14,179 nucleotides of DNA from Bifidobacteriaceae bacterium (GCA_031266115.1 JAISBQ010000095.1:1-14179); one strand, 5' to 3'. Numbered from the stretch's first letter, positions 1 through 7,965 are shown. Notes: generated from the sequence alone by a model not told the origin. Made by a program: numbers and translations.

Positions 1-3000
1 CACGGCAGCGCCGTGCCCAGAAATCAGGTCAATCGGGTCGGTGATGAAGATCGACGTGGTCTTGTCGCCGCCTTCTTGAGTACCGGAGCCGTTGATCCGT
101 GTCCGCACCGAAGACAGGACTTGGGTGCCTTCCATGGGGGCGTGCGCGCTGTAACACCAATCGGAGAAGCCCACGTAGGCCGTCTGCTCAAAGCCGTCGG
201 CGTAAACGATCTTGCCGTCCCCTCCGTGGGCACCTTCGTTGGACGTGCCTATGAAGGCAACCTTGGTGGCGCCCTCACCGAGGAGCAGCGGGATCCGGGC
301 ACCCGCAATGGTGACGGCATCGGGCTCGCCAATCGGGACGTCCGGCAGGTAGGCGCGCATTCCAGCGGCGCCGAGGGTTTGCTCGGCGATCGCCAGGTTG
401 CCACTGCCGCCGCCAGGACCGACCTTGTCGGGAATGGTGACGGTCTGGCCGGGTGTCCACGGCATCGTATCCCCATAACCGAGCTGAGAGCGGGCGTAGC
501 CCCAACCCTGACCATCGCACGCGGCGCCCGAGGCACCCAATTCGGTGATGCACACCGCGTCGTAGGCAGACACGATGTCGCGTGCGCCGGCCACCTGGAT
601 GGGGAAGTCGGCATACAGCGTCAACGGATTGGTCGGATCGTTGCCGCCGTAGGCGACAGCGACGAGCGCGCTGTACAACCCAGGAGTCTCGATCGTGATG
701 TCGTCGAGCGACAGGTCTACACCACCCAACGACCCCTTCGTCACGGTCACTTCCCTCGGCCCCTGGCCGTCGCGCAAATCGATCGTCACCGCGTAATCGG
801 CGAGGCTGTTGGACGGAGCCCGCACCCGGCCGAGGAAGATGTTGACCGTATTGCCGAAGAGGACCTCGGTGTCCGGCGCCGGATAGAAGTTGACGCCATC
901 GGGCACATAGGTGGTGTCCGCAAGGATCTCCACCTCGGACAGGCTCATCGGAGTGCCGTCTGTGAAGGTGATCCTGACACGGTTGTAGGCGCCGGGATTC
1001 TGGATGGTGTAGGCGCGGATTTGGCTTGGCCACATGAAGTCTTGTCCGCTGCGCTCGTCGAGGACATTCCAGGTGGCGCCGTCGGTAGAGCCTTCGACAA
1101 CCCAGCCCGTGGGCTCACCCGCCGTGGTGTCGGCGGAACTGCTGATGGTGTACCGCGTGAAATAGGCGATGCCGGCATTCGAGGTCCACGTCAGAGCGTC
1201 GTCGGTGCCCTCGAAGGCCCGCCCTGTCGTCGAGCTGTTATCGATCAGCGTGGCGACAGAGGCACCATCAGATGCGACGAGAGACCCGAATTGCGTCGAG
1301 GTGACATCGACCAGCGGGGAGGGATCGGCATCGGACCCAAGGACGGAATCGTCAGCGCCCCACTCGGTCGGGGTGGAGGACAGGGTGAAATCGAGGACAT
1401 GATCACCGGCGGCGAGGAAGGTTTCCTTGTCGAGGCGCGGTTCGGTGATTTCTTCCCCGTCCAGGGTGACGCCCGCCACGTACTTGTGGTCCTCCCACTG
1501 GTCGAGCTTGTTCTCGTCACCACCGTTGATGGTGATCCTACCGAGAGCGCCGCGATCGATGGCGATGGTATCGAAGAACGGCGAGCCGATGGTGTAGTAG
1601 CTGTCGCCCACGTTGAGGGGATACAGACCCATCATGGCAAACAGATACCAGGAGGAGGTGGCGCCGTTGTCTTCGTCACCCGCGTAGCCTTGACCGATGT
1701 CGGACCCGACAAACAACCGTCCTGCGGCTTCCTTCGTGATGGCTTGGGCAGAGCTGGGGCGTCCAGCCTCGGCGTAAACCCACGGGATGTGGAAAGACAC
1801 CTGGTTGGAGGCCGACCATTGGCCGAAGCGCACGTCGCGAGCCTCATAGGCTTCGTGGATGCCGGACGATGAGGCGGTCTCCGGGGTTGCGAAGAAGGCG
1901 TCCAGGTCGTCGAGGAGGCCCTGGCGGCCACCGAAGAGTGTTGCCAGGCCATCGACGTCGTAGCCGACGTGGTAGTTGAAGTTCCAGCCGGAGGTCTCCG
2001 TGTACCCGTTGCCCCACCTGGTCTTGTCCCACGGCGTGGCGTTCGCATACGCGCCAGCGGCCGTACGGGGAGCGAAGAGCATCCCGCCTTCACGAGAATC
2101 GAACTGATTGATGAAGTTGTCGGTCCGGCGGTCGAGGTACTTGCCGGTCTCCTCAATCTGTTCCAGCTGCTCAGGTGTGGCAAGGGCCAGGATGGCTGGG
2201 TCTTGGAGCATCTTCTCGGCCATCTTCGCCTGAGCGTGATCGTTGATGAATCCCTCAAGTCCCCATGAGGCAGATTGATCGACATCCGAGGGCGTCCATC
2301 CCAGGAACGGCGCGCGGGCTCCACCCTTGCGGCCGACCGTGGTGGCAGCCTTGCCGGTGTAGGGAGACTGGGGTCCGGACGTCGCGTTCCGCTCGGCCGC
2401 GAACCAGGTGTCGAGCGCGGTTTGTGCGTCCATCATCCCGACGTTGTAGGCCTCGGCGAATGCGGAATCTGATGACGTGCCCGTCATCAGATCGGCATAG
2501 CCCGGCGAGGACCAACGGGCTATCCAGCCCCCGGCCCGGTATTGCTCAGCAAAGCCGTCCACCAACTCCGACGACATCTCCGGATAGAGCATTGCGTACA
2601 TGGGCCACGCAGTCCGGTAAGTGTCCCAGAAGCCGTTGTTGACGTACATCTTGCCCGGCAACACCTGCTGGTTTGTCTCGGTGAGCACCGAGCCGCTGGT
2701 GCCGGACGTCTGCGCCGGGTAGGTCACAGGGCTGGCGTATTTCCAATCCGGGACTGCATTGGTGCCGGTGTTCTCATGGCGGGCGTTCGGATAAAGGTTC
2801 AGCCTGTACAGATCGGAGTAGACCATGACCTTGTGGATATCGTTGGTATCCGTCTCTGACATGTCGATGACGCTGAGCCGCTCATTCCATGCGGACTCGG
2901 CGCCCTGGCGCACATCCTCAAAACTGCGTCCTTCGAGTTCGAGTTCATAGTTCCGCTTGGCTTGATCAACGGAAATGAAGGACGTCGCGACGCGCACTTC

Positions 3001-4935
3001 GACCGTATCCGTGCTGCCGAGATTGAAGTTGGCGTACTTCGACGACACACGACCCGATCCCGTGCCGCCGCTCACCACGGGCTCAGAGAACTTGGCGTAG
3101 ACGTACAGGCGTCCGGCCCCCGCCGTCCAGCCGTTGTAGTTGGCGCCGTCCCATCCAGTCACTTCACCAGTGCCGGCGTTCAGAGTGTATTCGCCGCCGG
3201 CGGCGTTGGTGGTTGAGTTGGTGCTGCTGCCGGTGTCGAACAGAATCGAGCCGTAGGTGGCAGCCAGTGGGTACTTGAACTTGAAGACAGCGCCATGGCT
3301 CTCCGGTGCGATTGAGGCGATCAACCCGTTGTCGAATTCGACTTCATAGAGATCCGGGCGAGCGATCTCATTATCGTGACTGAAGGGCAGCGCACGTGAA
3401 CTGGCATTCGCGTTGAACACTGCCGTGTCGCTGCCCGCCACACCGGCGAAGACCTTAGTATAGAGGTAGTCTCCCATCCAGTTCGACGGTGCGTGCGAAA
3501 TACGGAATGAATTCAGTACCGGCCGGTTATTGTTGTTGTTGGACGCTGCATAGGCGTACATCGAACCGGTTCCTGTGGCGTCGGTGGCTGGCGTATAGAA
3601 GTTGAAGCCGTTCGGCGTCGCCGCGGCAGGGAAGTTCAGGCCGCGAGAGAAACTGCCCGAAGACAGCGTGCCGCGTCGCGTGTCGACATAGTTGACCAGC
3701 GAGGAATCATCGATCGGCTCGTTATCTGCGATCTCAATGTCGTCGATCCAGGCCTCGAAGGCGGTGGCGTCGCCGCCGGTGGGGTTGTCATAGACGAGCA
3801 CGATCTTGGTGACGGTCATGCCAGCGAGCCGAGACAGGTCGATGGCGGTACGGTTCCAGTGGTTGGACCACATCTTCTTCGCTAGGCCCTGGGCCCGCGC
3901 AGAAACACCGAAGCCGTACTGGTCCACCAGATCGCTCTCAGACAACCGATGAGGAGTGGTCGGGTCACTGGGATCGATATACTCCAAATCGATCGCCGTA
4001 AACTGCGATGGGTACGAGAGATCCTCCGGGTAGAGCTTAGGAATCAGCATGTAGCTCAGTTCGGTTGCCGAACCGATGGGCACGCTAAGGCCGGTGTAGA
4101 GCGTATACGCAGCACTTGCATCGCCGTCGTCGACGTGCGCTCCGGCAAGGTGGAAGGCCTTCGACCCGGTCCAGCCCATATTGGCTTTGATGTTGTAGCC
4201 GGCGTTCGGCCCATTGCCAATCTCTGAGGTTGGGGGCGTCGCGGGCGGCGCCTCGGTCGAGCCGTCATTCAGCTGGATTTCACCGAGCTGCATCATGTTG
4301 CCGCTTGAGGTCGTGGTGACGAGGCGGAAACAAAGGTATGCCGAGTCATTGGTCTCGGTGTAGGTGATGGTACGGGGTCGAACCTGGAAGTTCGCGGTGA
4401 CTTCATTCTGATCAGCCTGCGTGTCGAGGTTGATCCACTCGGCGGTGGTAGGCGAGGTCTGGCACAGCGGGTCGTTCGAACCGTCGAAAGTCCACGCTCT
4501 CGGAATCCGCGAGGTATTGCCAGTATCGTCGTTGGCACCGATCAGGGTGTATTTGGCGACCCTCTGGGGGGCAGTCAAGGGCATCGTGATCCACTTGGTG
4601 CCAGAGTTGTTGGCCAGCCACTTGGTGGTTGGGTCGCCGTCGAAGGCCATCACGGCGCCCTCGCCGGCGTTGTACTGGCTGGAGTAGGCCACCTTGGTGA
4701 GGTCGACAAACGAGCTGAGATCACCGGGGGAGACCTTCCGGCCGGTGACGTTGACGGGGGGAGCGTCCGGGGAAACCGTTGGCGCGAGGTCTGCCGCCTC
4801 GAAAGATGTCGCCCAGGTGCCTCCAGGCACGGGTACGGGATCTGCAGCGGCCGGTAGCGCCTGAACGACGCCCACGGTAAGCGCGGCGGTCCCGACGAGA
4901 CCAACCATTCGCTTCATGAGTTTTGCCTTTGTCAT
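1..4935 (-). CDS. Secreted multidomain GH92 alpha-mannosidase (3' end outside window)
   Basis: Family 92 enzymes are calcium-dependent inverting exo-alpha-mannosidases acting on alpha-mannans or N-glycans. The visible 1645 residues start with a Sec signal peptide (about 1-31, ending PAAADP). They continue with a discoidin/F5-8C-like domain (about 68-195), a second beta-sandwich (about 246-400) and the GH92 core (about 414-1165). After the core come another F5-8C-like domain (about 1211-1337), an Ig-like domain (about 1345-1450) and a terminal beta domain (from about 1455) that runs off the window. Core landmarks are WDTYRT (770-775), the putative general acid E980 in YTETSGW, NQVSFHIPW (1044-1052), and GDEDNG (1086-1091), whose D1087 and D1089 match the catalytic base pair. 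The ATG at 4935 is chosen because AAGGAG lies 11 nt upstream and the signal peptide follows; an in-frame ATG at 4917 is less well placed. The gene follows the sugar importer after a terminator-like hairpin, so it is probably a separate transcript. The family is certain; the linkage specificity is inferred. Confidence 0.95.
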   Translation of the reverse strand, partial: MTKAKLMKRMVGLVGTAALTVGVVQALPAAADPVPVPGGTWATSFEAADLAPTVSPDAPPVNVTGRKVSPGDLSSFVDLTKVAYSSQYNAGEGAVMAFDGDPTTKWLANNSGTKWITMPLTAPQRVAKYTLIGANDDTGNTSRIPRAWTFDGSNDPLCQTSPTTAEWINLDTQADQNEVTANFQVRPRTITYTETNDSAYLCFRLVTTTSSGNMMQLGEIQLNDGSTEAPPATPPTSEIGNGPNAGYNIKANMGWTGSKAFHLAGAHVDDGDASAAYTLYTGLSVPIGSATELSYMLIPKLYPEDLSYPSQFTAIDLEYIDPSDPTTPHRLSESDLVDQYGFGVSARAQGLAKKMWSNHWNRTAIDLSRLAGMTVTKIVLVYDNPTGGDATAFEAWIDDIEIADNEPIDDSSLVNYVDTRRGTLSSGSFSRGLNFPAAATPNGFNFYTPATDATGTGSMYAYAASNNNNNRPVLNSFRISHAPSNWMGDYLYTKVFAGVAGSDTAVFNANASSRALPFSHDNEIARPDLYEVEFDNGLIASIAPESHGAVFKFKYPLAATYGSILFDTGSSTNSTTNAAGGEYTLNAGTGEVTGWDGANYNGWTAGAGRLYVYAKFSEPVVSGGTGSGRVSSKYANFNLGSTDTVEVRVATSFISVDQAKRNYELELEGRSFEDVRQGAESAWNERLSVIDMSETDTNDIHKVMVYSDLYRLNLYPNARHENTGTNAVPDWKYASPVTYPAQTSGTSGSVLTETNQQVLPGKMYVNNGFWDTYRTAWPMYAMLYPEMSSELVDGFAEQYRAGGWIARWSSPGYADLMTGTSSDSAFAEAYNVGMMDAQTALDTWFAAERNATSGPQSPYTGKAATTVGRKGGARAPFLGWTPSDVDQSASWGLEGFINDHAQAKMAEKMLQDPAILALATPEQLEQIEETGKYLDRRTDNFINQFDSREGGMLFAPRTAAGAYANATPWDKTRWGNGYTETSGWNFNYHVGYDVDGLATLFGGRQGLLDDLDAFFATPETASSSGIHEAYEARDVRFGQWSASNQVSFHIPWVYAEAGRPSSAQAITKEAAGRLFVGSDIGQGYAGDEDNGATSSWYLFAMMGLYPLNVGDSYYTIGSPFFDTIAIDRGALGRITINGGDENKLDQWEDHKYVAGVTLDGEEITEPRLDKETFLAAGDHVLDFTLSSTPTEWGADDSVLGSDADPSPLVDVTSTQFGSLVASDGASVATLIDNSSTTGRAFEGTDDALTWTSNAGIAYFTRYTISSSADTTAGEPTGWVVEGSTDGATWNVLDERSGQDFMWPSQIRAYTIQNPGAYNRVRITFTDGTPMSLSEVEILADTTYVPDGVNFYPAPDTEVLFGNTVNIFLGRVRAPSNSLADYAVTIDLRDGQGPREVTVTKGSLGGVDLSLDDITIETPGLYSALVAVAYGGNDPTNPLTLYADFPIQVAGARDIVSAYDAVCITELGASGAACDGQGWGYARSQLGYGDTMPWTPGQTVTIPDKVGPGGGSGNLAIAEQTLGAAGMRAYLPDVPIGEPDAVTIAGARIPLLLGEGATKVAFIGTSNEGAHGGDGKIVYADGFEQTAYVGFSDWCYSAHAPMEGTQVLSSVRTRINGSGTQEGGDKTTSIFITDPIDLISGHGAAV

Positions 4936-4946
4936 CTGTTGTTGTG

Positions 4947-4952
4947 CTCCTT
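4947..4952 (-). promoter_or_regulatory. Ribosome binding site of the GH92 gene
   Basis: AAGGAG on the minus strand lies 11 nt before the ATG at 4935. It supports that start over the internal in-frame ATG at 4917, which has no comparable site. Confidence 0.7.
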
Positions 4953-4954
4953 TG

Positions 4955-4971
4955 CTCTGGCACGCCCAGAG
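4955..4971. promoter_or_regulatory. Inverted repeat in the GH92 leader, containing the TGGCACGC motif
   Basis: A perfect 6-bp-arm inverted repeat, CTCTGG-CACGC-CCAGAG, lies directly before the Shine-Dalgarno site of the mannosidase gene. It includes TGGCACGC (4958-4965), an 8-mer that also occurs upstream of the ATPase gene and of the ROK gene. It could be an operator or a leader hairpin. Its function is inferred from position and recurrence only. Confidence 0.4.
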
Positions 4972-5054
4972 AGCCGCCGATGGATCGTCACTGAAGGGCT
5001 AAGCGGCAATGAACGGGCATGCGTTGTGACAGCGGTTTGAGGCTAACACGGAAA

Positions 5055-5081
5055 CCTGGGAATGCCCAGGCGGGGGCGCCT
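5055..5081. promoter_or_regulatory. Two abutting inverted repeats upstream of the GH92 gene
   Basis: CCTGGG-AATG-CCCAGG (5055-5070) is a perfect 6-bp-arm inverted repeat. It is overlapped by AGGCG-GGGG-CGCCT (5068-5081). The first shares the CTGG...CCAG arms with the inverted repeat at 4955-4971. They lie 120-147 bases before the mannosidase start and could be operator sites. No binding protein can be assigned from sequence. Confidence 0.3.
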
Positions 5082-5154
5082 TGGCCCACGTCGATGTGCA
5101 TTCTGAACGCCCCGTTAAGAGGCGGATTACGAACCTATTGATGTTGCGTGAGGA

Positions 5155-5208
5155 AGATGCGGATCACTGGCCAGCAAGCCACTGCCTTGTGGGATTTATC
5201 CCGCATCT
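5155..5208 (-). other. Foldable 54-nt element between terminator and GH92 gene
   Basis: Arms AGATGCGG (5155-5162) and CCGCATCT (5201-5208) form a perfect 8-bp helix. It encloses a second stem, CACTGGC with GCCACTG (one mismatch, 6-nt loop), plus a small GGGA/TCCC hairpin that competes with the outer helix. It may be part of the transcript tail or of the mannosidase leader. I do not recognise a known RNA family. Confidence 0.25.
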
Positions 5209-5217
5209 CCCCCTCCA

Positions 5218-5235
5218 GCGAAGAAAGCTCTTCGC
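5218..5235 (-). other. Small hairpin after the operon terminator
   Basis: GCGAAGA-AAGC-TCTTCGC is a perfect 7-bp stem with a 4-nt loop. It lies 8 bases beyond the main terminator-like hairpin on the minus transcript. It may reinforce termination or protect the 3' end. Confidence 0.35.
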
Positions 5236-5243
5236 CCAACGAT

Positions 5244-5280
5244 GAAGGGGCCCGGCCGCTCCCGGCGACCGGGCCCCTTC
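5244..5280 (-). terminator. Terminator-like hairpin after the sugar-binding protein gene
   Basis: A perfect 12-bp stem pairs GAAGGGGCCCGG (5244-5255) with its complement (5269-5280) around a 13-nt loop, starting 57 bases after the stop codon of the binding-protein gene. There is no T-tract, which is common for actinobacterial terminators. It most likely ends the transporter operon, although read-through into the mannosidase gene is possible. Confidence 0.7.
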
Positions 5281-5336
5281 TCGCCCTTGAGCGATTCGCG
5301 GCCATCAGACCACATCACAGCTCAAGATTGCTGCTA

Positions 5337-6515
5337 CTACTCGGCATCCTCGGGGAAATACTCGTCCACGTTCGACTGGGTCACGATGACGGGGGTCAAT
5401 TCGTACAGACCGACGTTGTCGATCATCCCGTTCTCGGTGGTGCTGGTCGGTGCTGGCAGAACACCGTCGGTTTCGGCAGCCTTGACCAGCCGGAGCGCCT
5501 CGTCAATCAGAGGTGCGGTCGGCTTGGCAACCGTCGCGTACTGCTTGCCTTCCCGAACCCACTGCACCGATTCATCTTCGGCGTCGAGCCCGTCGACGAT
5601 GGGGATCGCCACGCCTGCGTTCTCGGAGGCGGTGATGATGGCGCGAGCAATGCCGTCATTCGGGGCAAGGACGCCCACAGGGCCTTCGCCGTCGCCATAG
5701 AAGCCAGCCAGCAGGCTGTCCATGCGGGTCTGAGCCTTGCCATTGTCCCAATCGGCGGTCGCGACCTCGGCGAAGTCAACCTGGCCGGAACCGATCACCA
5801 GAGTGCCATCGTCGATGAGCGGCTGAAGGACGGACATGGCGCCATCGAAGAAGAACTTGGCATTCGGGTCGGTCGGGCCGCCGGCGAACAGCTCAATGGT
5901 ATGCGGGCCGGAGCCGACCTTCTCCTCAAGGCCCTGGAGCAGGGCATCCGCCTGAAGGATACCCGTCTCGAAGGAGCCATACTGGACAACTCCATCAACC
6001 GCATCGGTCTCTTCGAGGAGACGGTCGTAGCCGATCACGCAAATGCCGGCAGCCTTGGCGCCCTCAAGAACGGTGCCGAGCTGCTTACCGTCGACGGCGC
6101 CGACGATGATGACCTTGGCCCCCTGGGAGACGAAGGTGTCGATCTGCTGCTGTTGAACAGTGGCCTTGTTGTCAGCGGCAAGGACGGTGGCGGTGTAGCC
6201 AGCGGCTTCGATCGCAGCCGGGAACTGTGCCACGGCCTCGGCGAAGTTCTGGGTGCCGACCCACGGCATCGACACGGCGACAAGGTCGCCAGCCGCGACG
6301 CTGCAGGCAGCGCCAGCGCCGGAAGGCGCCGCGTCGTCGGCCGCTGGGGTATCTTCGGCGGCCGGAGGCTCTTCTGCCGCCGGCTCTTCGACTTCGCCGC
6401 TCGCGGCGGGAGCTGCATCGTCTTCGGCCTCCGGGCTGCCGGAACAGCCGGCCAGCGCCAGCGACCCGGCGGCGACAAGAACAGCCGCCAGGCGCAGATA
6501 CTTCTTGTGCATCAT
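5337..6515 (-). CDS. chvE: ChvE-like multiple-sugar-binding lipoprotein of an ABC importer
   Basis: This extracellular lipoprotein captures a monosaccharide and delivers it to the permease encoded upstream. With the ATG at 6515 it has 392 residues; GGAG lies 9 nt upstream, so an in-frame TTG at 6530 is rejected. A lipoprotein signal peptide ends in the lipobox LAGC (21-24). Residues 25-70 form an Ala/Pro/Glu/Asp linker with 13 acidic and no basic residues. The rest is a two-lobed periplasmic-binding-protein fold matching ChvE at several places: DGKQLGTVL, GYDRLLEETD, the IELF segment, FFFDGAMSVL, APNDGIARAII and DGLDAEDESVQ. C71 and the Cys in GICVIGYD could form a disulfide. The gene is last in the operon after ATPase and permease, behind a 174-base spacer with hairpins. 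ChvE proteins bind several aldoses. Mannose is a plausible ligand given the neighbouring mannosidase, but this is not shown by sequence. Confidence 0.93.
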   Translation of the reverse strand: MMHKKYLRLAAVLVAAGSLALAGCSGSPEAEDDAAPAASGEVEEPAAEEPPAAEDTPAADDAAPSGAGAACSVAAGDLVAVSMPWVGTQNFAEAVAQFPAAIEAAGYTATVLAADNKATVQQQQIDTFVSQGAKVIIVGAVDGKQLGTVLEGAKAAGICVIGYDRLLEETDAVDGVVQYGSFETGILQADALLQGLEEKVGSGPHTIELFAGGPTDPNAKFFFDGAMSVLQPLIDDGTLVIGSGQVDFAEVATADWDNGKAQTRMDSLLAGFYGDGEGPVGVLAPNDGIARAIITASENAGVAIPIVDGLDAEDESVQWVREGKQYATVAKPTAPLIDEALRLVKAAETDGVLPAPTSTTENGMIDNVGLYELTPVIVTQSNVDEYFPEDAE

Positions 6516-6524
6516 GGTGTGATT

Positions 6525-6528
6525 CTCC
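6525..6528 (-). promoter_or_regulatory. Ribosome binding site of the sugar-binding protein gene
   Basis: GGAG on the minus strand is 9 nt before the ATG at 6515. It decides the start, because the longer TTG-initiated reading would place this site inside the coding sequence. Confidence 0.65.
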
Positions 6529-6535
6529 AATCATC

Positions 6536-6556
6536 CAGTGCCGTGGTTAGGCACTG
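6536..6556 (-). promoter_or_regulatory. Hairpin directly before the binding-protein ribosome site
   Basis: CAGTGCC-GTGGTTA-GGCACTG is a perfect 7-bp stem with a 7-nt loop. It ends 7 nt before GGAG of the binding-protein gene. In the mRNA it could modulate translation or mark a processed 5' end. Confidence 0.45.
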
Positions 6557-6565
6557 TGTCCGTCG

Positions 6566-6590
6566 CTCGAGGGCTCGGCTTGCCCTCGAG
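6566..6590 (-). promoter_or_regulatory. Intercistronic hairpin between permease and binding-protein genes
   Basis: CTCGAGGGC-TCGGCTT-GCCCTCGAG is a perfect 9-bp stem with a 7-nt loop in the 174-base gap. With the adjacent smaller hairpin it could act as an attenuator, a partial terminator or an mRNA-stabilising block, allowing more binding protein than permease. There is no T-tract. Confidence 0.5.
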
Positions 6591-6689
6591 GCTTGAGTTG
6601 TGTTGGGCAGATTGTTGCGGGTGTGGGTCAGGGAGGGACCTGTCACGCGCCATGCGTCACGGCGACGGCGGGCCCACCCGCGCCCGGGG

Positions 6690-7940
6690 TTACTTCTTGG
6701 CAGGGATGGGCGCGACATCGTCGCTCCCGGCCCCACCCTTCTTCTTGAAGAGCGTGCCGGTGATCGAGGCACGCCCCTGCTTCTTGTTGTAGACATCCAC
6801 TGCCACGGCTGCCAGCAGCACAAGGCCCTTGATCACCTGGGTCTTATCCTGGCCGACACCCATCAGCATCAGGCCAGAGTTGATCGCGGCCATCACCAGG
6901 GCACCGACCATCGTGGCGCCAACCGTGCCGATGCCACCCGTGACGGCGGCACCTCCGATGAAGACCGAGGCAATCGCGTCGAGCTCCCACATGTTGCCGT
7001 CATTGGGCCCCGCGGCGGTTGCCCGGCCAACAAACAGGATTCCGGCGACGGCCGCCAGAATCGACATGTTGAACATGGTGAAGAAGTAGGTCCGCGGAAC
7101 GGAGACGCCGGACAGTGCAGCTGCCTGCCGGTTACCTCCCACGGCGTAGATGTGGCGCCCGAAGGTGGTGCGCTGGGTCAAGATCGCGTAGAAGATGACC
7201 AGCGCCCCGACGATGATGGTGGGGACAGGAATCGACGTTCCATCGTTGCCGCTGGCCAGGATCCACGAGGTGTAGGCGATGACAGCGGACACGACGACGA
7301 GCCTGATGACGGTGGGACCGAGCGGAGCCGCCTGTCCGGTCAACTTGGCTTGCCGGCCACGCTTGCGAAGCTGGAGGTAGATGAACACGAGGATCCCGAC
7401 GATGCCGATGAGCACGGTGGGCAGGTTGAGGCCGGTCAGCTCCCGACCCCAGTCCGGCAGGTACCCCGATCCCAACGTGCGCAGCTCGTGCGGTACAGGG
7501 CGGGACACCGACGCACTGATCCAGATGACCGCACCACGGAAGATCATCCATCCGGCGAGCGTGGTGATGAACCCGGGGATGCCGACTTTCGATAGCCAAA
7601 AGCCCTGCCACGCCCCGATCAGCGCGCCGACGGCGATGCCGGCGAGGATCGCCAGCCACCACGGGAACCCGAGCTCCGAGGAAGACATGGCGACGATCAT
7701 CCCGACAAAACCAGCCACGGATCCGACTGACAGATCGATGTGCCCGACAACGATCACCATCAGCATGCCGAGAGCAAGCACCAGCACATAGGTATTGGCC
7801 ACCAGCAGGTTCATGATGTTCTGCGAGGTGAGCATCCGTCCGTTAGACATGATGTTGAAGGCGATGAGGATCACCACCAATGCGAACACCATGGTGAACT
7901 GGCGGAGGTCGCCGCCGAGGATCTGCTTGAGGTATTTCAT
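6690..7940 (-). CDS. mmsB: Sugar ABC transporter permease, MmsB/GguB (XylH-like) type
   Basis: This is the membrane-spanning subunit of the sugar importer, 416 residues. It is longer than RbsC-type permeases (about 320), as is usual for the XylH/GguB group. Hydrophobic segments begin near residues 15, 45 and 95 and continue to about 383, giving roughly 10-11 membrane spans. Family signatures are GHIDLSVGS (66-74), the cytoplasmic coupling-loop motif AVGGNRQAAALSGVSV (266-281) that contacts the ATPase, and the ASVFIGGAAVTGGIGTV segment (324-340). A charged linker (LRKRGRQAK, 191-199) lies mid-protein. The C-terminal tail after about 384 is Lys-rich and hydrophilic. The gene starts 25 nt after the ATPase stop codon, so co-transcription is expected. 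The ribosome site is weak (GAAAGA about 12 nt upstream). Confidence 0.93.
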   Translation of the reverse strand: MKYLKQILGGDLRQFTMVFALVVILIAFNIMSNGRMLTSQNIMNLLVANTYVLVLALGMLMVIVVGHIDLSVGSVAGFVGMIVAMSSSELGFPWWLAILAGIAVGALIGAWQGFWLSKVGIPGFITTLAGWMIFRGAVIWISASVSRPVPHELRTLGSGYLPDWGRELTGLNLPTVLIGIVGILVFIYLQLRKRGRQAKLTGQAAPLGPTVIRLVVVSAVIAYTSWILASGNDGTSIPVPTIIVGALVIFYAILTQRTTFGRHIYAVGGNRQAAALSGVSVPRTYFFTMFNMSILAAVAGILFVGRATAAGPNDGNMWELDAIASVFIGGAAVTGGIGTVGATMVGALVMAAINSGLMLMGVGQDKTQVIKGLVLLAAVAVDVYNKKQGRASITGTLFKKKGGAGSDDVAPIPAKK

Positions 7941-7965
7941 CGCGGGTCCGGTCTTTCTTCCTGGG

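Larger units (their letters stand above)
4936..5336. other. Intergenic region between sugar-binding protein and GH92 genes
   Basis: This 401-base gap has no convincing gene. Along the minus transcript it holds a strong GC hairpin, a small hairpin (5218-5235), a larger foldable element (5155-5208), two adjacent inverted repeats (5055-5081), and the inverted repeat next to the GH92 ribosome binding site. I found no promoter hexamers clear enough to call. Confidence 0.6.

Noticed and set aside
13..1872. Long plus-strand open frame of 619 codons
   Set aside because: It lies antisense to the GH92 gene. Its product is Gly/Arg/Asp-rich without family features, while the minus frame carries GH92 motifs throughout. 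It is a high-GC shadow.
5148..6596. Plus-strand open frame of 482 codons
   Set aside because: It is antisense to the ChvE-like gene and spans terminator and leader hairpins. The minus frame has a lipobox, ribosome site and family motifs.
6600..7595. Plus-strand open frame of 331 codons
   Set aside because: It is antisense to the permease gene; the product is Asp/Arg/His-rich with no recognisable domain.
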